Assembly (NCBI RefSeq): GCF_028283785.1
Contig: NZ_JAPWKB010000018.1
Location: 186,001 to 250,000 of the forward strand
DNA: 64,000 nucleotides
Direction of reading: 5' to 3'
Origin: Paraburkholderia sp.
Lineage (GTDB): Bacteria; Pseudomonadota; Gammaproteobacteria; Burkholderiales; Burkholderiaceae
A program made the position numbers and the translations under genes. Below, one piece after another: positions 41,644 through 51,754 of this stretch (its first letter is position 1; every line of letters begins with the position of its first letter). The notes beneath the pieces were generated by a model, which worked only from the letters and a program-made list of their open reading frames with translations, ran no database searches and was not told where the DNA came from.

Positions 41644-43050
41644 ATGACGTCCCAACTGCACAAAAAAGGCGAAGCCTGGTCGGCTCGCTTCTCGGAACCG
41701 ATGTCGGAGCTCGTCAAACGCTACACGTCGTCGGTTTTCTTCGACAAGCGTCTCGGACTGGTCGACATCGAAGGATCGCTCGCGCACGCGTCGATGCTGG
41801 CTGCGCAGAAGATCATCGCCGCCGACGACCTCGCCGCCATCCAGCGCGGCATGGCGCAGATCAAGGGTGAGATCGAGCGTGGCGAATTCGAGTGGCAACT
41901 CGATCTCGAAGACGTGCACCTGAATATCGAAGCGCGCCTGACCGCGTTGATCGGCGACGCCGGCAAGCGCCTGCACACGGGCCGCTCGCGCAACGATCAG
42001 GTCGCGACGGATATCCGTTTGTGGCTGCGCGGCGAGATCGACCGGATCGGCGATCTGTTGAAGGATCTGCGCAGCGCGTTGCTCGACCTCGCGGACAAAA
42101 ACGCCAGCACGATCATGCCGGGTTTCACGCACCTGCAGGTCGCGCAACCGGTGACCTTCGGTCATCACCTGCTGGCGTACGTCGAAATGTTCACGCGCGA
42201 CGCCGAGCGGATGATCGATTGCCGCAAGCGCGTGAACCGTCTGCCGCTGGGCGCCGCCGCACTCGCCGGCACGAGCTACCCGATCGACCGTCACGCGGTT
42301 GCGAAAACGTTGGGCTTCGACGGCATCTGCGCGAATTCGCTCGATGCCGTGTCGGATCGTGATTTCGCGATCGAATTCACGGCCGCGTCCGCGCTGGTGA
42401 TGACGCACGTGTCGCGCTTCTCGGAAGAGCTGGTGCTGTGGATGAGCCCGCGCGTCGGCTTTATCGATCTGGCCGACCGTTTCTGCACCGGTTCGTCGAT
42501 CATGCCGCAGAAGAAAAACCCGGACGTGCCCGAACTGGCGCGCGGCAAGACCGGTCGCGTGAACGGTCACCTGATGGCGTTGCTGACGCTGATGAAGGGC
42601 CAGCCGCTCGCGTACAACAAGGACAATCAGGAAGACAAGGAACCGTTGTTCGACACCGTCGATACGGTCGCCGACACGCTGCGGATTTTCGCGGAAATGG
42701 TGGCTGGCATCACCGTGAAGCCGGACGCGATGCGCGCCGCCGCGCTGCAAGGCTTCTCGACCGCCACCGACCTCGCCGACTACCTCGTGAAGCGCGGCCT
42801 GCCGTTCCGCGATGCGCACGAAGCGGTTGCGTTGGCCGTACGCGTGTGCGTCGATCGCGGCTGCGATCTGGCCGATCTGACGCTCGACGAAATGCGGGCC
42901 GACCTGCCGAACGTCGCGCATCTGATCGGTGAAGACGTGTTCTCGTTCCTGACGCTGGAAGGCTCGGTCAATAGCCGGAACCATCCGGGCGGCACCGCGC
43001 CCGAACAGGTATTGGCCGCCGTCAAAGCCGCTCGCGACAATCTGAAGTAA
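41644..43050 (+). CDS. argH: Argininosuccinate lyase
   Basis: [21 protein letters not shown]...[20 protein letters not shown]. Confidence 0.96.
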   Translation: MTSQLHKKGEAWSARFSEPMSELVKRYTSSVFFDKRLGLVDIEGSLAHASMLAAQKIIAADDLAAIQRGMAQIKGEIERGEFEWQLDLEDVHLNIEARLTALIGDAGKRLHTGRSRNDQVATDIRLWLRGEIDRIGDLLKDLRSALLDLADKNASTIMPGFTHLQVAQPVTFGHHLLAYVEMFTRDAERMIDCRKRVNRLPLGAAALAGTSYPIDRHAVAKTLGFDGICANSLDAVSDRDFAIEFTAASALVMTHVSRFSEELVLWMSPRVGFIDLADRFCTGSSIMPQKKNPDVPELARGKTGRVNGHLMALLTLMKGQPLAYNKDNQEDKEPLFDTVDTVADTLRIFAEMVAGITVKPDAMRAAALQGFSTATDLADYLVKRGLPFRDAHEAVALAVRVCVDRGCDLADLTLDEMRADLPNVAHLIGEDVFSFLTLEGSVNSRNHPGGTAPEQVLAAVKAARDNLK

Positions 43051-43078
43051 TTTTTGCCCACTGGGCAGACGTTATAGT

Positions 43079-43107
43079 GGGCGAGCCTGTTTGGGCTCGC
43101 CCTTTTT
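43079..43107 (+). terminator. Intrinsic terminator after argH
   Basis: gggcgagcctgtttgggctcgcccttttt. Confidence 0.8.
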
Positions 43108-43235
43108 GTTGGTGCCGGCGTTTTCGGCTGATGCGTCGCGTGGGCATTGCCGAGGTTGCGCGTGTACTTCGTGTTCGCTGCGCGTTTGCGTCGTCTGTTT
43201 CGTGTTTGTCTGCTGCGTTTGATTCAGGATTTCCG

Positions 43236-44162
43236 ATGATTATTCGTCCGCATCTCAACTGGTTCCGGATGTTGCTCGCATGGCGCGGCTCGGTGTTGCC
43301 GCAACTGCTGCCGCGTCTCACGCTGATTTTTCTGATATCGCTGGTGGCCGTGGCGTCGCACGATCATTTGTTGCGCGTCACCGTGAATCTGAACAGCACC
43401 GCACCGTTTTCGCTGATCGGGATTGCGCTGGCGGTGTTTCTCGGTTTTCGCAATAACGCGAGTTACGACCGGTATTGGGAAGCGCGCAAATTGTGGGGGC
43501 AATTGCTGAACGAGTCGCGCTCGCTGACGCGTCAGGCGCTGACCTTGCCGCAAGCCACGCTGGACGCCGCCGAGCGTCGTGCGTTTCTGGTGATGCTGGG
43601 CGCGATGCCGCATGCGTTGCGGCATCAGTTGCGCAAGACCGACCCGTCGGCGGATCTGGCCGAGCGATTGCCGCCGGCGATGTTGACGCGGGTGATGCAA
43701 TCGCGATATCGACCGGCGACGCTGTTGATGTGTCTGGGCGAATGGGTCCATCGTCATGCTCGCGACGGTGCGATCGATCCGATGGCGGTGGTGGCGTTCG
43801 ACCGGAATCTGAATGGCTTGTCGGATGTGATTGGCGGTTGCGAGCGGATTGCGTCGACGCCGTTGCCGTTTGCGTATTCGGTGATGATTCACCGGACCGT
43901 GTATTTCTTTTGTGCGTCGTTGCCGTTTGGGTTGGTGGATAGCATTGGGTTGTTTACGCCGTTGTTTTCGGTGTTTGTCGCTTATGCGTTTATGGCGCAT
44001 GAGGCGATCGCCGGGCAGATCGAGGAGCCGTTCGGCACCGAAGATAACGATCTGGCGCTGGAGATGATGTCGGTGACGATTGAAGATGCGGTGGGGGATC
44101 TGGCGGGGTTGCCGGTGGCGCCGGGGGTGGATGGGTGTCGGGAGGGGGTGGTGTTTAGGTGA
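43236..44162 (+). CDS. Bestrophin-like (UPF0187) membrane protein
   Basis: MIIRPHLNWFRMLLAWRGSVLPQLLPRL...FSLIGIALAVFLGFRNNASYDRYWEARKLWGQLLNESRSL...EIAGQ-type EEPFGTEDNDLAL. Confidence 0.9.
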   Translation: MIIRPHLNWFRMLLAWRGSVLPQLLPRLTLIFLISLVAVASHDHLLRVTVNLNSTAPFSLIGIALAVFLGFRNNASYDRYWEARKLWGQLLNESRSLTRQALTLPQATLDAAERRAFLVMLGAMPHALRHQLRKTDPSADLAERLPPAMLTRVMQSRYRPATLLMCLGEWVHRHARDGAIDPMAVVAFDRNLNGLSDVIGGCERIASTPLPFAYSVMIHRTVYFFCASLPFGLVDSIGLFTPLFSVFVAYAFMAHEAIAGQIEEPFGTEDNDLALEMMSVTIEDAVGDLAGLPVAPGVDGCREGVVFR

Positions 44163-44202
44163 GAGTTGGTTTTGTTTGGTTTTGTTTGGTTTGGTTCTGT
44201 TC

Positions 44203-44440
44203 GGTTGTCCTGTTTTCGCGTCGGCTTTGCGTGGTTTCGTTCGGTCGTCCCGGTTCGCGTCGGCTTTGCGTGGTTTCGTTCGGTTGTCCCGGTTGCGCGC
44301 CGGCTTTGCGTGGTTTCGTTCGGTCGTCCCGGTTCGCGTCGGCTTTGCGTGGTTTCGTTCGGTTGTCCCGGTTGCGCGCCGGCTTTGCGTGGTTTCGTTC
44401 GGTTGTCCCGGTTGCGCGCCGGCTTTGCGTGGTTTCGTTC
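44203..44440. repeat. Tandem repeat, six 39/40-bp units plus a divergent seventh unit that leads into the element terminus
   Basis: Units start at 44203, 44243, 44282, 44322, 44361, 44401, 44441; consensus ggttgtcccggttgcgcgccggctttgcgtggtttcgttc. Confidence 0.92.
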
Positions 44441-44493
44441 GGTTGTCCCGTTTTCACGCTGGTCTGCCTGGATCGTCCCTGTGCGGGACCGCA

Positions 44494-44527
44494 CCTACTT
44501 TTCTTTGCTCGCGCAAAGAAAAGTAGG
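44494..44527. repeat. 34-nt palindrome (copy 2, left end)
   Basis: Identical to 1675-1708. Confidence 0.95.
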
Positions 44528-44713
44528 CAAAAGAAAGCGCGTTTACCTCGCGCTTCGTAGCGAGTGGCGTCTAGTATTTTTCGGGTAGTGGACCGCGCAC
44601 GTTTGGAGTTGCCGGTCCGTTTTTCCCGGTGGTCCGCGCCCCCACATCCCGCCCGCTTCGCGGCGGTAGCCCACTTCAAAAACCCATTTGCGCCTCGTCA
44701 CTGGCCTGCTTTC

Positions 44714-44887
44714 ACGACGGTTCTGGCCTCGGCGCACAGCCCGATTCGCGCCTCTCGAATTGCCAGCCCACGACGGTTCCGGCGTCGGCTCGAAGCCCGG
44801 TTTGCGCCTCTCGATTTGCACGCCCCCACGACCGTTGCAGCCTCCGGCTCAACGCCCGGTTTGTGCCACGGCATTCACGCCTCTTCT
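44714..44887. repeat. Degenerate 56-60 bp tandem units inside element copy 2
   Basis: Units at 44714-44769, 44770-44827, 44828-44887, same family as 1943-2056. Confidence 0.7.
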
Positions 44888-45044
44888 CGACGGTTTCGAA
44901 GTTCCGGGTTGCCTGGAATTTTGCGCGCGCGAACCGGCCGGCGCATGCCAGAGAAACGGGTTTTGTAACGGACGAAGTGCAGCGCGCGGATGGCGCCAAG
45001 AGATAAAGACGGGGTTGTGCCCGTCGGCTGTCGCGGAGCGAACA

Positions 45045-46372
45045 GAGCCTGTCAGAAATTTTGTGTGCGAGTCATGGTACTCATGGCCCGACAGTAAAGC
45101 GGTCTTCAAACTGGATGGCGAACTCCGTTCGCGCCGCGCTCCAGCACAGGGGCCGGTTGGTCCACTTGCCGACGATGTAGCGCAGGCTCAGCCAGATGAG
45201 TTTGAGCGCGGCTTCGTCGGATGGAAAGTGGCCCTTGTTGCGGATCGATTTGCGCACCTGGCTGTGCAGGCTCTCGATCGCGTTGGTCGTGTAGATCAGC
45301 GTGCGCACCGGCGCGGTGAACGCAAAGAACGGCACGACCTCTTCCCACTGCCGTCGCCACATCGGCACGATCGCCCGGTAGCGCTGGCCCCACTCGCCGG
45401 CCTCGAAGCGCGCCAGTTCCTGTTCGGCCGCCTCGGCGCCCGTCGCGGTGTAGACCGGCCTGAGCGCGGCGGCCAGCGCGGCGCGCTCCTTCCAGGTGGC
45501 GAACTGCATCGAGTTGCGCAGCAGGTGCACGATGCAGGTCTGGACCACCGTCTGCGGGAACACCGACACGATCGCCTCCGGAAACCCCTTGAGCCCGTCG
45601 ACCACCGCGATCAGGATGTCGCGCGTGCCGCGCGCCTTCAGCTCGCTCATCACCCTGAGCCAGAACCGGGCGCCCTCGGTGTGCTCGATCCAGATGCCCA
45701 GCACGTCGCGGTAGCCCTCACAGTTCACGCCGATGGCCAGATACACGGCCTTGTTGCGCACCAGCCCCTCATCGCGGATCTTCACGCGCAGCGCATCGAA
45801 ATAGACCAGCGCATACACCGGATCGAGCGGGCGCTCCTGCCGTGCCCGGACCTCGTCGAGCACCGCGTCGGTGACCGCCGACACCAACTCGGGCGAGATC
45901 TCCAGGCCGTAGAGTTCGGCCACGTGGGCCTGGATATCGCGCGTACTCATGCCGCGCGCGTACAGCGCGATGATCTTCTGGTCGAAGCCGGGAAAGCGGC
46001 GCTGGTATTTGCCGATGAGCGCCGGATCAAAGCGGCCGTGGCGATCGCGGGGAATCGCCAGCTCCAGCGGGCCGTCCTCGCTGAGCACGGTCTTCGCGCT
46101 CGATCCGTTGCGGTGGTTGCCCGCGTCGTGCTCGAGCGGCTGGTCCAGATGCACGTCCATCTCGGCGTTGAGCATGCGCTCGGCCAGCGCCTTCTTGAGT
46201 TCGCCGAGCAGGCCCTGCGAACGCAGGACCGTCTGCGGATCCTGCCCCTTGAGCAGTTCGTCCAGCACCGCCGGATCGAACCGGCTCCTCGTCTTGCGCG
46301 TTGCCATATGACTCTCCTTGGCCTGTTACGGGCAATCATATGACTCGCAGACACAAAATCGCTTACAGGCTC
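45045..46372 (-). mobile_element. IS256-family (mutator-type) insertion sequence, 1328 bp, 8-bp TSD AGCGAACA
   Basis: Ends GAGCCTGTCAGAAATTTTGTGT / ACACAAAATCGCTTACAGGCTC; TSD at 45037-45044 and 46373-46380; removal restores a sequence matching copy 1 (gcggagcgaacagccggaac). Confidence 0.92.
45081..46307 (-). CDS. IS256-family transposase, apparently intact
   Basis: MATRKTRSRFDPAVLDELLKGQDPQTVLRSQGLLGELKKALAERMLNAEMDVHL...YFDALRVKIRDEG...VVDGLKGFPEAI...IYTTNAIESLHSQVRKSIRNKGHFPSDEAALKLIWL. Confidence 0.95.
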   Translation of the reverse strand: MATRKTRSRFDPAVLDELLKGQDPQTVLRSQGLLGELKKALAERMLNAEMDVHLDQPLEHDAGNHRNGSSAKTVLSEDGPLELAIPRDRHGRFDPALIGKYQRRFPGFDQKIIALYARGMSTRDIQAHVAELYGLEISPELVSAVTDAVLDEVRARQERPLDPVYALVYFDALRVKIRDEGLVRNKAVYLAIGVNCEGYRDVLGIWIEHTEGARFWLRVMSELKARGTRDILIAVVDGLKGFPEAIVSVFPQTVVQTCIVHLLRNSMQFATWKERAALAAALRPVYTATGAEAAEQELARFEAGEWGQRYRAIVPMWRRQWEEVVPFFAFTAPVRTLIYTTNAIESLHSQVRKSIRNKGHFPSDEAALKLIWLSLRYIVGKWTNRPLCWSAARTEFAIQFEDRFTVGP

Positions 46373-46500
46373 AGCGAACAGCCGGAACTAATGACTGCCT
46401 TGTCACTCGCTTAAGCGGTGCGGCAACTCAAATCGTGCGCGGTCCACTACCGGAAAGTTACTAGACGCCACTCGCTACGAAGCGGCGGGGTAAACGCGGC

Positions 46501-47730
46501 GGATTCAACCGGTCAATGCAACGCCAACGTTTCCGCCAGTTTTTCAGCAGGATTCATAAACTGAAGGGTCAGGCGGGGGCGACCGTTCAGGCGCGCGGCA
46601 ACCTTGTTCAGCTCAGCCTGTGTATAGCCATCGAGCCGCGTTCCTTTCGGAAAGTACTGGCGCAGAAGTCCATTCGTGTTCTCGTTGCTGCCTCGCTGCC
46701 ACGGACTCTGCGGGTCGCAAAAATACACCTGCACCTGCGTGGCCACCGTGAAGGCCCTGTGGCTCGCCATCTCCGTGCCGCGGTCCCATGTCAGTGACCG
46801 GCGTAGTTGCGCTCGGCAGTTTGTTCACCTGCCTGATCAGTGCGGACGCCACGCTTTGCGCGTCCTTGCCCGCCACCTTGACCAGCATGACATAGCGCGA
46901 GTGCCGCTCCACCAGTGTGGCAATGTAGGTATTGTCCGCGCCTGCCAGCAGGTCCCCTTCCCAGTGCCCCGGTACCGCCCGGTCGTCCGCCTCGGCGGGC
47001 CGCTCGCTGATCGACACCGCCCCGCATATCCGGCCTCTGCCCTGGCCGCGCTCCGAAGCGCTCTTCGCCTGACGCATCGTCCGGTTTGTTCGCAGATGGG
47101 CGACCAGTTCCTTTTTAAGCACGCCACGTGTCTGGATGAACAGGCTGCGATAAATGGTTTCGTGAGATATCTGCATGTCCTTGTTGCCCGGGAACTCGCG
47201 CCGCAGCCACCCGGCTATCTGTACAGGCGCCCATTGTAGTTTGAGCCGGGCGGCCACCAGGCGACGCAGCCGGGCATTGTTCGACAGTGCACACGCCTTG
47301 GGTCGCAGTGCCCGCTCCCAGGTGCTGGCGTCGGCCTCATGGGCCCGATACCTTTGGCTGCCGCCATTGCGCGCGACTTCCCGTGTAACGGTCGAGGTCG
47401 GGCGCCCCAGTTGCACGGCAATCTGACGCATCGATATGCCCGCCGCCAGCGAGCGTGAGATATCCTCGCGTTCGGCCAGTGTCAGCGCCCGCCCAGAACG
47501 GGTGCGAGTGACCGGGGATATTCCACCCCCTTTAGAGATCACCCGGAAAGGCCCACTTGGATGACGTCCAAGTGCGCGCCCGATCTCGCTCAGCGACTCG
47601 CCCTGGCGCCACATCTTCCAGATGTCGGTCTTCTGCTGTGCGCTTAGCCAGTGTTTCCTCTGCCGTTCCATAGTGTTCCACTCTCCAATTCCGCATTGGA
47701 ACAGATATGTTGCAACGACCGGTTGAATCC
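46501..47730 (-). mobile_element. IS30-family insertion sequence (about 1230 bp) inserted in the right arm of element copy 2
   Basis: Inverted ends ggattcaaccggtc.../...gaccggttgaatcc; flanks gtaaacgcg and cgcgctttc join to the copy 1 sequence gtaaacgcgctttc. Confidence 0.9.
46513..47671 (-). pseudogene. IS30-family transposase, frameshifted
   Basis: N-terminal part in ORF 46613..47671 (MERQRKHWLSAQQKTDIWKMWRQGESLSEIGRALGRH...), C-terminal part in ORF 46513..46770 (MASHRAFTVATQVQVYFCDPQSPWQRGSNENTNGLLRQYFPKGT); LTWDRGTEM is only readable after a frame change near 46800. Confidence 0.85.
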
Positions 47731-47746
47731 GCCGCGCTTTCTTTTA

Positions 47747-47780
47747 CCTACTTTTCTTTGCGCGAGCAAAGAAAAGTAGG
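47747..47780. repeat. 34-nt palindrome (copy 2, right end)
   Basis: cctacttttctttgc-gcga-gcaaagaaaagtagg. Confidence 0.95.
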
Positions 47781-47867
47781 TGCGGTCCCGCACAGGGACG
47801 ATCCAGGCAGACCGGCGTGAATACGGGACAACCGAGGCAACCCAACAGCAACCAACCCCAACCTCAA

Positions 47868-48572
47868 CTAATCATTCCCCACCGTCTCCGACAACCTCTT
47901 AACCGTCGCCACCCGCCCGCCAATAATATCAATCCGCCCCCTCTCATCCACAACAGCCGAAGTAGCATCCCGATACCGCGTCCACGCCCGCTGCGCCTTC
48001 GTCAACAACGCACGCGACTTCACCGGCATTTTCCCCACCAACCGCCGGTAATACCGATTCAGATCGAACATCGCATGTTCGCACTGCGCATCCGCAGAAC
48101 ACGCCCGCAATCTCGGCGTCGTCGCCCCGCTCTGTGCGGCCGCAGCCGCACTCCGCAGCGCCAACGCCCGATCCCGCACCGGCTGCAACTGCATATCCGC
48201 AGCCGCTAACCGGTACATCGTGCCCTGCGTCGTCGCGATCACCGCGCCAAGCAACGGCTCCTCCGCGTCCCGCCACGCGAGCCACGCCGTCTGACTCTTC
48301 TGCCACTTCGTGCGCTGCGCCGGCGGCAACTTGCTCTGCAACTGCTGCCACGCGGTATCGAGCGCGGCATGCCAGCCGATCCGCGCTGTATCCATGCACT
48401 GAATCTGCCCGACTGTCGACGACATGTCGCTGCGCGCCAGGCACGCTCGCATCGCCGCGTCGATCGGATCGGCGGCGGCGACTTCGGCGTGCGCCAAACC
48501 CGGCGTCAACCACATCGCCATCGCCGCCATCACCGCGGTCGCGTGCAACCGCACGCGTGCCGTCGTCGTCAT
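47868..48572 (-). CDS. LprI/DUF1311-like periplasmic protein
   Basis: Signal peptide ...AMAMWLTPGLAHA; DAAMRACLARSDMSSTVGQIQCMDTARIGWHAALDTAWQQLQSKL...KWQKSQTAWLAWRDAEE. Confidence 0.75.
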   Translation of the reverse strand: MTTTARVRLHATAVMAAMAMWLTPGLAHAEVAAADPIDAAMRACLARSDMSSTVGQIQCMDTARIGWHAALDTAWQQLQSKLPPAQRTKWQKSQTAWLAWRDAEEPLLGAVIATTQGTMYRLAAADMQLQPVRDRALALRSAAAAAQSGATTPRLRACSADAQCEHAMFDLNRYYRRLVGKMPVKSRALLTKAQRAWTRYRDATSAVVDERGRIDIIGGRVATVKRLSETVGND

Positions 48573-48613
48573 GGCGCGCCCAAACCCTCGCCGGGACACG
48601 CTTCCCGTCATGC

Positions 48614-50901
48614 TCAGCTGCGCACGCAATCGACGAAATACTCGATGCGCCCGTTGATCATCTCGCCCACCAGACCGTGGACGTCCGTGTGGAAGCCGGG
48701 GAAACGCTCGTTGAACTCGCGTGCGAACCGCAGATAGTTGACGATCGTCTTGTTGAAACGCTCGCCCGGAATCAGCAACGGAATGCCCGGCGGGTAAGGC
48801 GTCAACAGGATCGACGCGACGCGGCCTTCGAGTTCGTCGATAGGCACGCGGTCGATCTCGCGATGCGCCAGCTTCGCGAATGCATCCGACGGCTTCATCG
48901 CCGGTTCCATGCTCGACAGATACATCTCCGTCGTCAGACGCGCGATGTCGTTCGCGCGGTACACGCTGTGAATCTGCTCGACACAGATCGCGCAAACCGA
49001 CCCGCTCGTACATCGGATGATGCGCGACGAACTCGGGCAACACGCGCCACAACGGCTGGTTGTTGTCGTAGTCGTCCTTGAACTGTTGCAGCTCGGTCAC
49101 CATCGAGTTCCAGCGACCCTTCGTGATGCCGATCGTGAACATGATGAAGAACGAATACAGCCCGGTCTTCTCGACGATGATGCCGTGCTCGGCCAGATAC
49201 TTCGTGACGATCGCGGCCGGAATGCCCGATTCGCCGAAGCCGCCGTCCATATCCAGACCCGGCGTGACGATGGTCGCCTTGATCGGGTCGAGCATGTTGA
49301 AGCCTTCGGCGAGCGGGCCGAAACCGTGCCACGCGTCGTTCGGACGCAGCATCCAGTCTTCGCGCGAACCGATGCCTTCTTCCGCGAATTCGTCCGGACC
49401 CCACACCTTGAAGAACCATTCGTCGCCGTATTCGGCATCGACCTTGCGCATCGCACGACGGAAGTCCAGCGCCTCGGCGATGCGACTCCTCGACCAGCGC
49501 GGTGCCGCCCGGCGCTTCCATCATCGCCGCCGCCACGTCGCACGACGCGATGATCGCGTACTGCGGGCTGGTGGACGTGTGCATCAGATACGCTTCGTTG
49601 AAACGGTGCTTGTCGAAGCGGCTGTTCTTCGAGTCCTGAACGACGATCTGCGATGCCTGCGAAATGCCGGCCAGCAGCTTGTGCGTCGAGTGCGTCGCGA
49701 ACACCAGCGCGCCGATGCGCGGACGACCCGCGCCGATCGCGTGCATGTCCTGATAGAACTCGTGGAATTCCGCGTGCGGCAACCACGCTTCGTCGAAATG
49801 CAGCGTGTCGAGCCATTCGCCCAACATGCCCTTGATCATTTCGACGTTGTAGATCACGCCGTCGTACGTGCTTTGCGTGATCGTCAGAATGCGCGGCTTC
49901 ATGCCCGGATTCTTCGCCAGCGCTTCGCGTGCGAACGGGTTCGCCTCGATCTTCTTGCGGATATTTTCCGGCTCGAATTCCGAACGCGGAATCGGGCCGA
50001 TGATGCCGAAGTTATTGCGCGTCGGCGTCAGGAACACCGGGATCGCGCCGGTCATCGTGATCGCGTGCAGGATCGACTTGTGGCAGTTACGGTCCACCAG
50101 CACGATGTCGCCGGGCGCAACCGTGCCGTGCCAGACGATCTTGTTCGACGTGGACGTGCCGTTGGTCACGAAGAACACGTGATCCGCGCTGAAAATACGC
50201 GCCGCGTTGCGCTCCGATGCCGCCACCGGGCCGGTGTGATCGAGCAGCTGGCCGAGTTCGTCGACGGCATTGCAGACGTCCGCGCGCAGCATGTTCTCGC
50301 CGAAGAACTGGTGGAACATCTGGCCGAGCGGGCTCTTCAGGAACGCGACGCCGCCCGAGTGGCCGGGGCAATGCCACGAATACGATCCTTCTTCCGCGTA
50401 CTGCACCAGCTCCTTGAAGAACGGCGGCGCGAGCGAATCCAGATACACCTTGGTTTCACGAATGATGTGGCGCGCGACGAATTCCGGCGTGTCCTCGAAC
50501 ATATGGATGAAACCATGCAGTTCGCGCAGGATGTCGTTCGGCAAGTGACGCGACGTGCGCGTTTCGCCGTACAGGAAGATCGGAATGTCGGCGTTGCGGC
50601 GGCGCACTTCGGTCACGAACGCGCGCAGTGCGACGATCGCCGCAGCCAGTTCCGGCGTCTCGCCCTCGACCACCACGTTATCGGTGTACGGCAGCAGTTC
50701 ATCGTCGTCGATCGACAGGATGAAGCACGACGCACGGCTCGATTGTTGCGCAAACGAAGTCAGGTCGCCGTAGCTCGTCAGCCCGAGCACTTCCGCGCCT
50801 TCTTTCTCGATGGCTTCGGCCAATGCCCGGATGCCGGAACCCGAGATGTTCTCGGAGCGAAAATCTTCGTCGATGATGACGACGGGAAAACGAAACTTCA
50901 T
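48614..50901 (-). pseudogene. Orn/Lys/Arg decarboxylase (PLP, fold type I) broken by two single-base frameshifts
   Basis: Three consecutive frames: 48934..50901 (N-term, FATHSTHKLLAGISQ), 47868..49451 (RKVDAEYGDEWFFKVWGPDEFAEEGIGSREDW...), 48614..48964 (MYRANDIARLTTEMYLSSMEPAMKPSDAF...). Removing one base near 49485 and one near 48998 restores EESIAEALDFRRAMRK and LCEQIHSVYRAND. Confidence 0.88.
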
Positions 50902-50977
50902 GGGCGATTCTCCAAAAAGAACGACCGCTGCACGCAGCGGTCACCCGAAATACTGGTGAGTTACAGCGTCGCGAACG

Positions 50978-51547
50978 TCAGGTCCGCGGCAACGTGACCC
51001 CGTGCTGGCCTTGATATTTGCCGCCGCGATCCGCGTACGACGTTTCACAAATTTCGTCGCTCTCGAAAAACAGCACCTGAGCAACGCCTTCGTTCGCGTA
51101 GATTTTGGCAGGCAAAGGTGTCGTATTCGAGAATTCGAGCGTGACGTGACCTTCCCACTCCGGCTCGAACGGCGTCACGTTGACGATGATCCCGCAACGC
51201 GCATACGTGGATTTGCCCAGACATACCGTCAGCACGCTGCGCGGAATGCGGAAATACTCGACCGTGCGCGCGAGCGCGAACGAGTTAGGCGGGATGATGC
51301 AAACATCGCCCTTGAAGTCGACAAACGATTTCTCGTCGAAGTTCTTCGGATCGACGATGGTCGAATTGATGTTCGTGAAGATCTTGAATTCGTCCGCGCA
51401 ACGAATGTCGTAGCCGTAGCTCGACGTGCCGTAGCTGACGATCTTCCGACCGTCTTCGGAGACGCGCACCTGATCGGGCGCGAACGGCTCGATCATGTTG
51501 TGACTTTCGGCCATGCGCCGAATCCACTTGTCGGATTTGATGGTCAT
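50978..51547 (-). CDS. dcd: dCTP deaminase
   Basis: [28 protein letters not shown]...[18 protein letters not shown]...[45 protein letters not shown]. Confidence 0.95.
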   Translation of the reverse strand: MTIKSDKWIRRMAESHNMIEPFAPDQVRVSEDGRKIVSYGTSSYGYDIRCADEFKIFTNINSTIVDPKNFDEKSFVDFKGDVCIIPPNSFALARTVEYFRIPRSVLTVCLGKSTYARCGIIVNVTPFEPEWEGHVTLEFSNTTPLPAKIYANEGVAQVLFFESDEICETSYADRGGKYQGQHGVTLPRT

Positions 51548-51754
51548 ATATGAGCGCTGCCTGACGAATGATTACGAATAAAAACCGGGTGAATGCCGGG
51601 CGAAAGCGGGCCGCGTAAGGATCGCGCGGGCGATCCGGGCGGGCCGACCGGCGCGGCTCAACGAAAGGCGCTTATTTTACGCGATCGGGCGCGCGCCGCT
51701 GCAAGCCGGGCTATCCGGCGGCCGCGAGACAGCGGGACGGTCGCGCCGGGCCGG

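Larger units (their letters stand above)
44163..47867. repeat. Long-TIR repeat element, copy 2 (core 44475-47809), interrupted by IS256- and IS30-family insertions
   Basis: Left arm 44475-44603 is identical to copy 1 left arm 1656-1784. The right arm is split by the IS30 insertion (46432-46500 and 47731-47809). Confidence 0.88.

Noticed and set aside
44163-44600. 39/40-bp tandem units as a CRISPR array
   Set aside because: Units are contiguous with no variable spacers, and no cas genes are nearby.
47868-49451. 527-aa ORF joining part of the decarboxylase to the LprI-like protein as a genuine fusion
   Set aside because: The join is created by the frameshifted reading of the decarboxylase; the true decarboxylase C-terminus continues in another frame (48614..48964).
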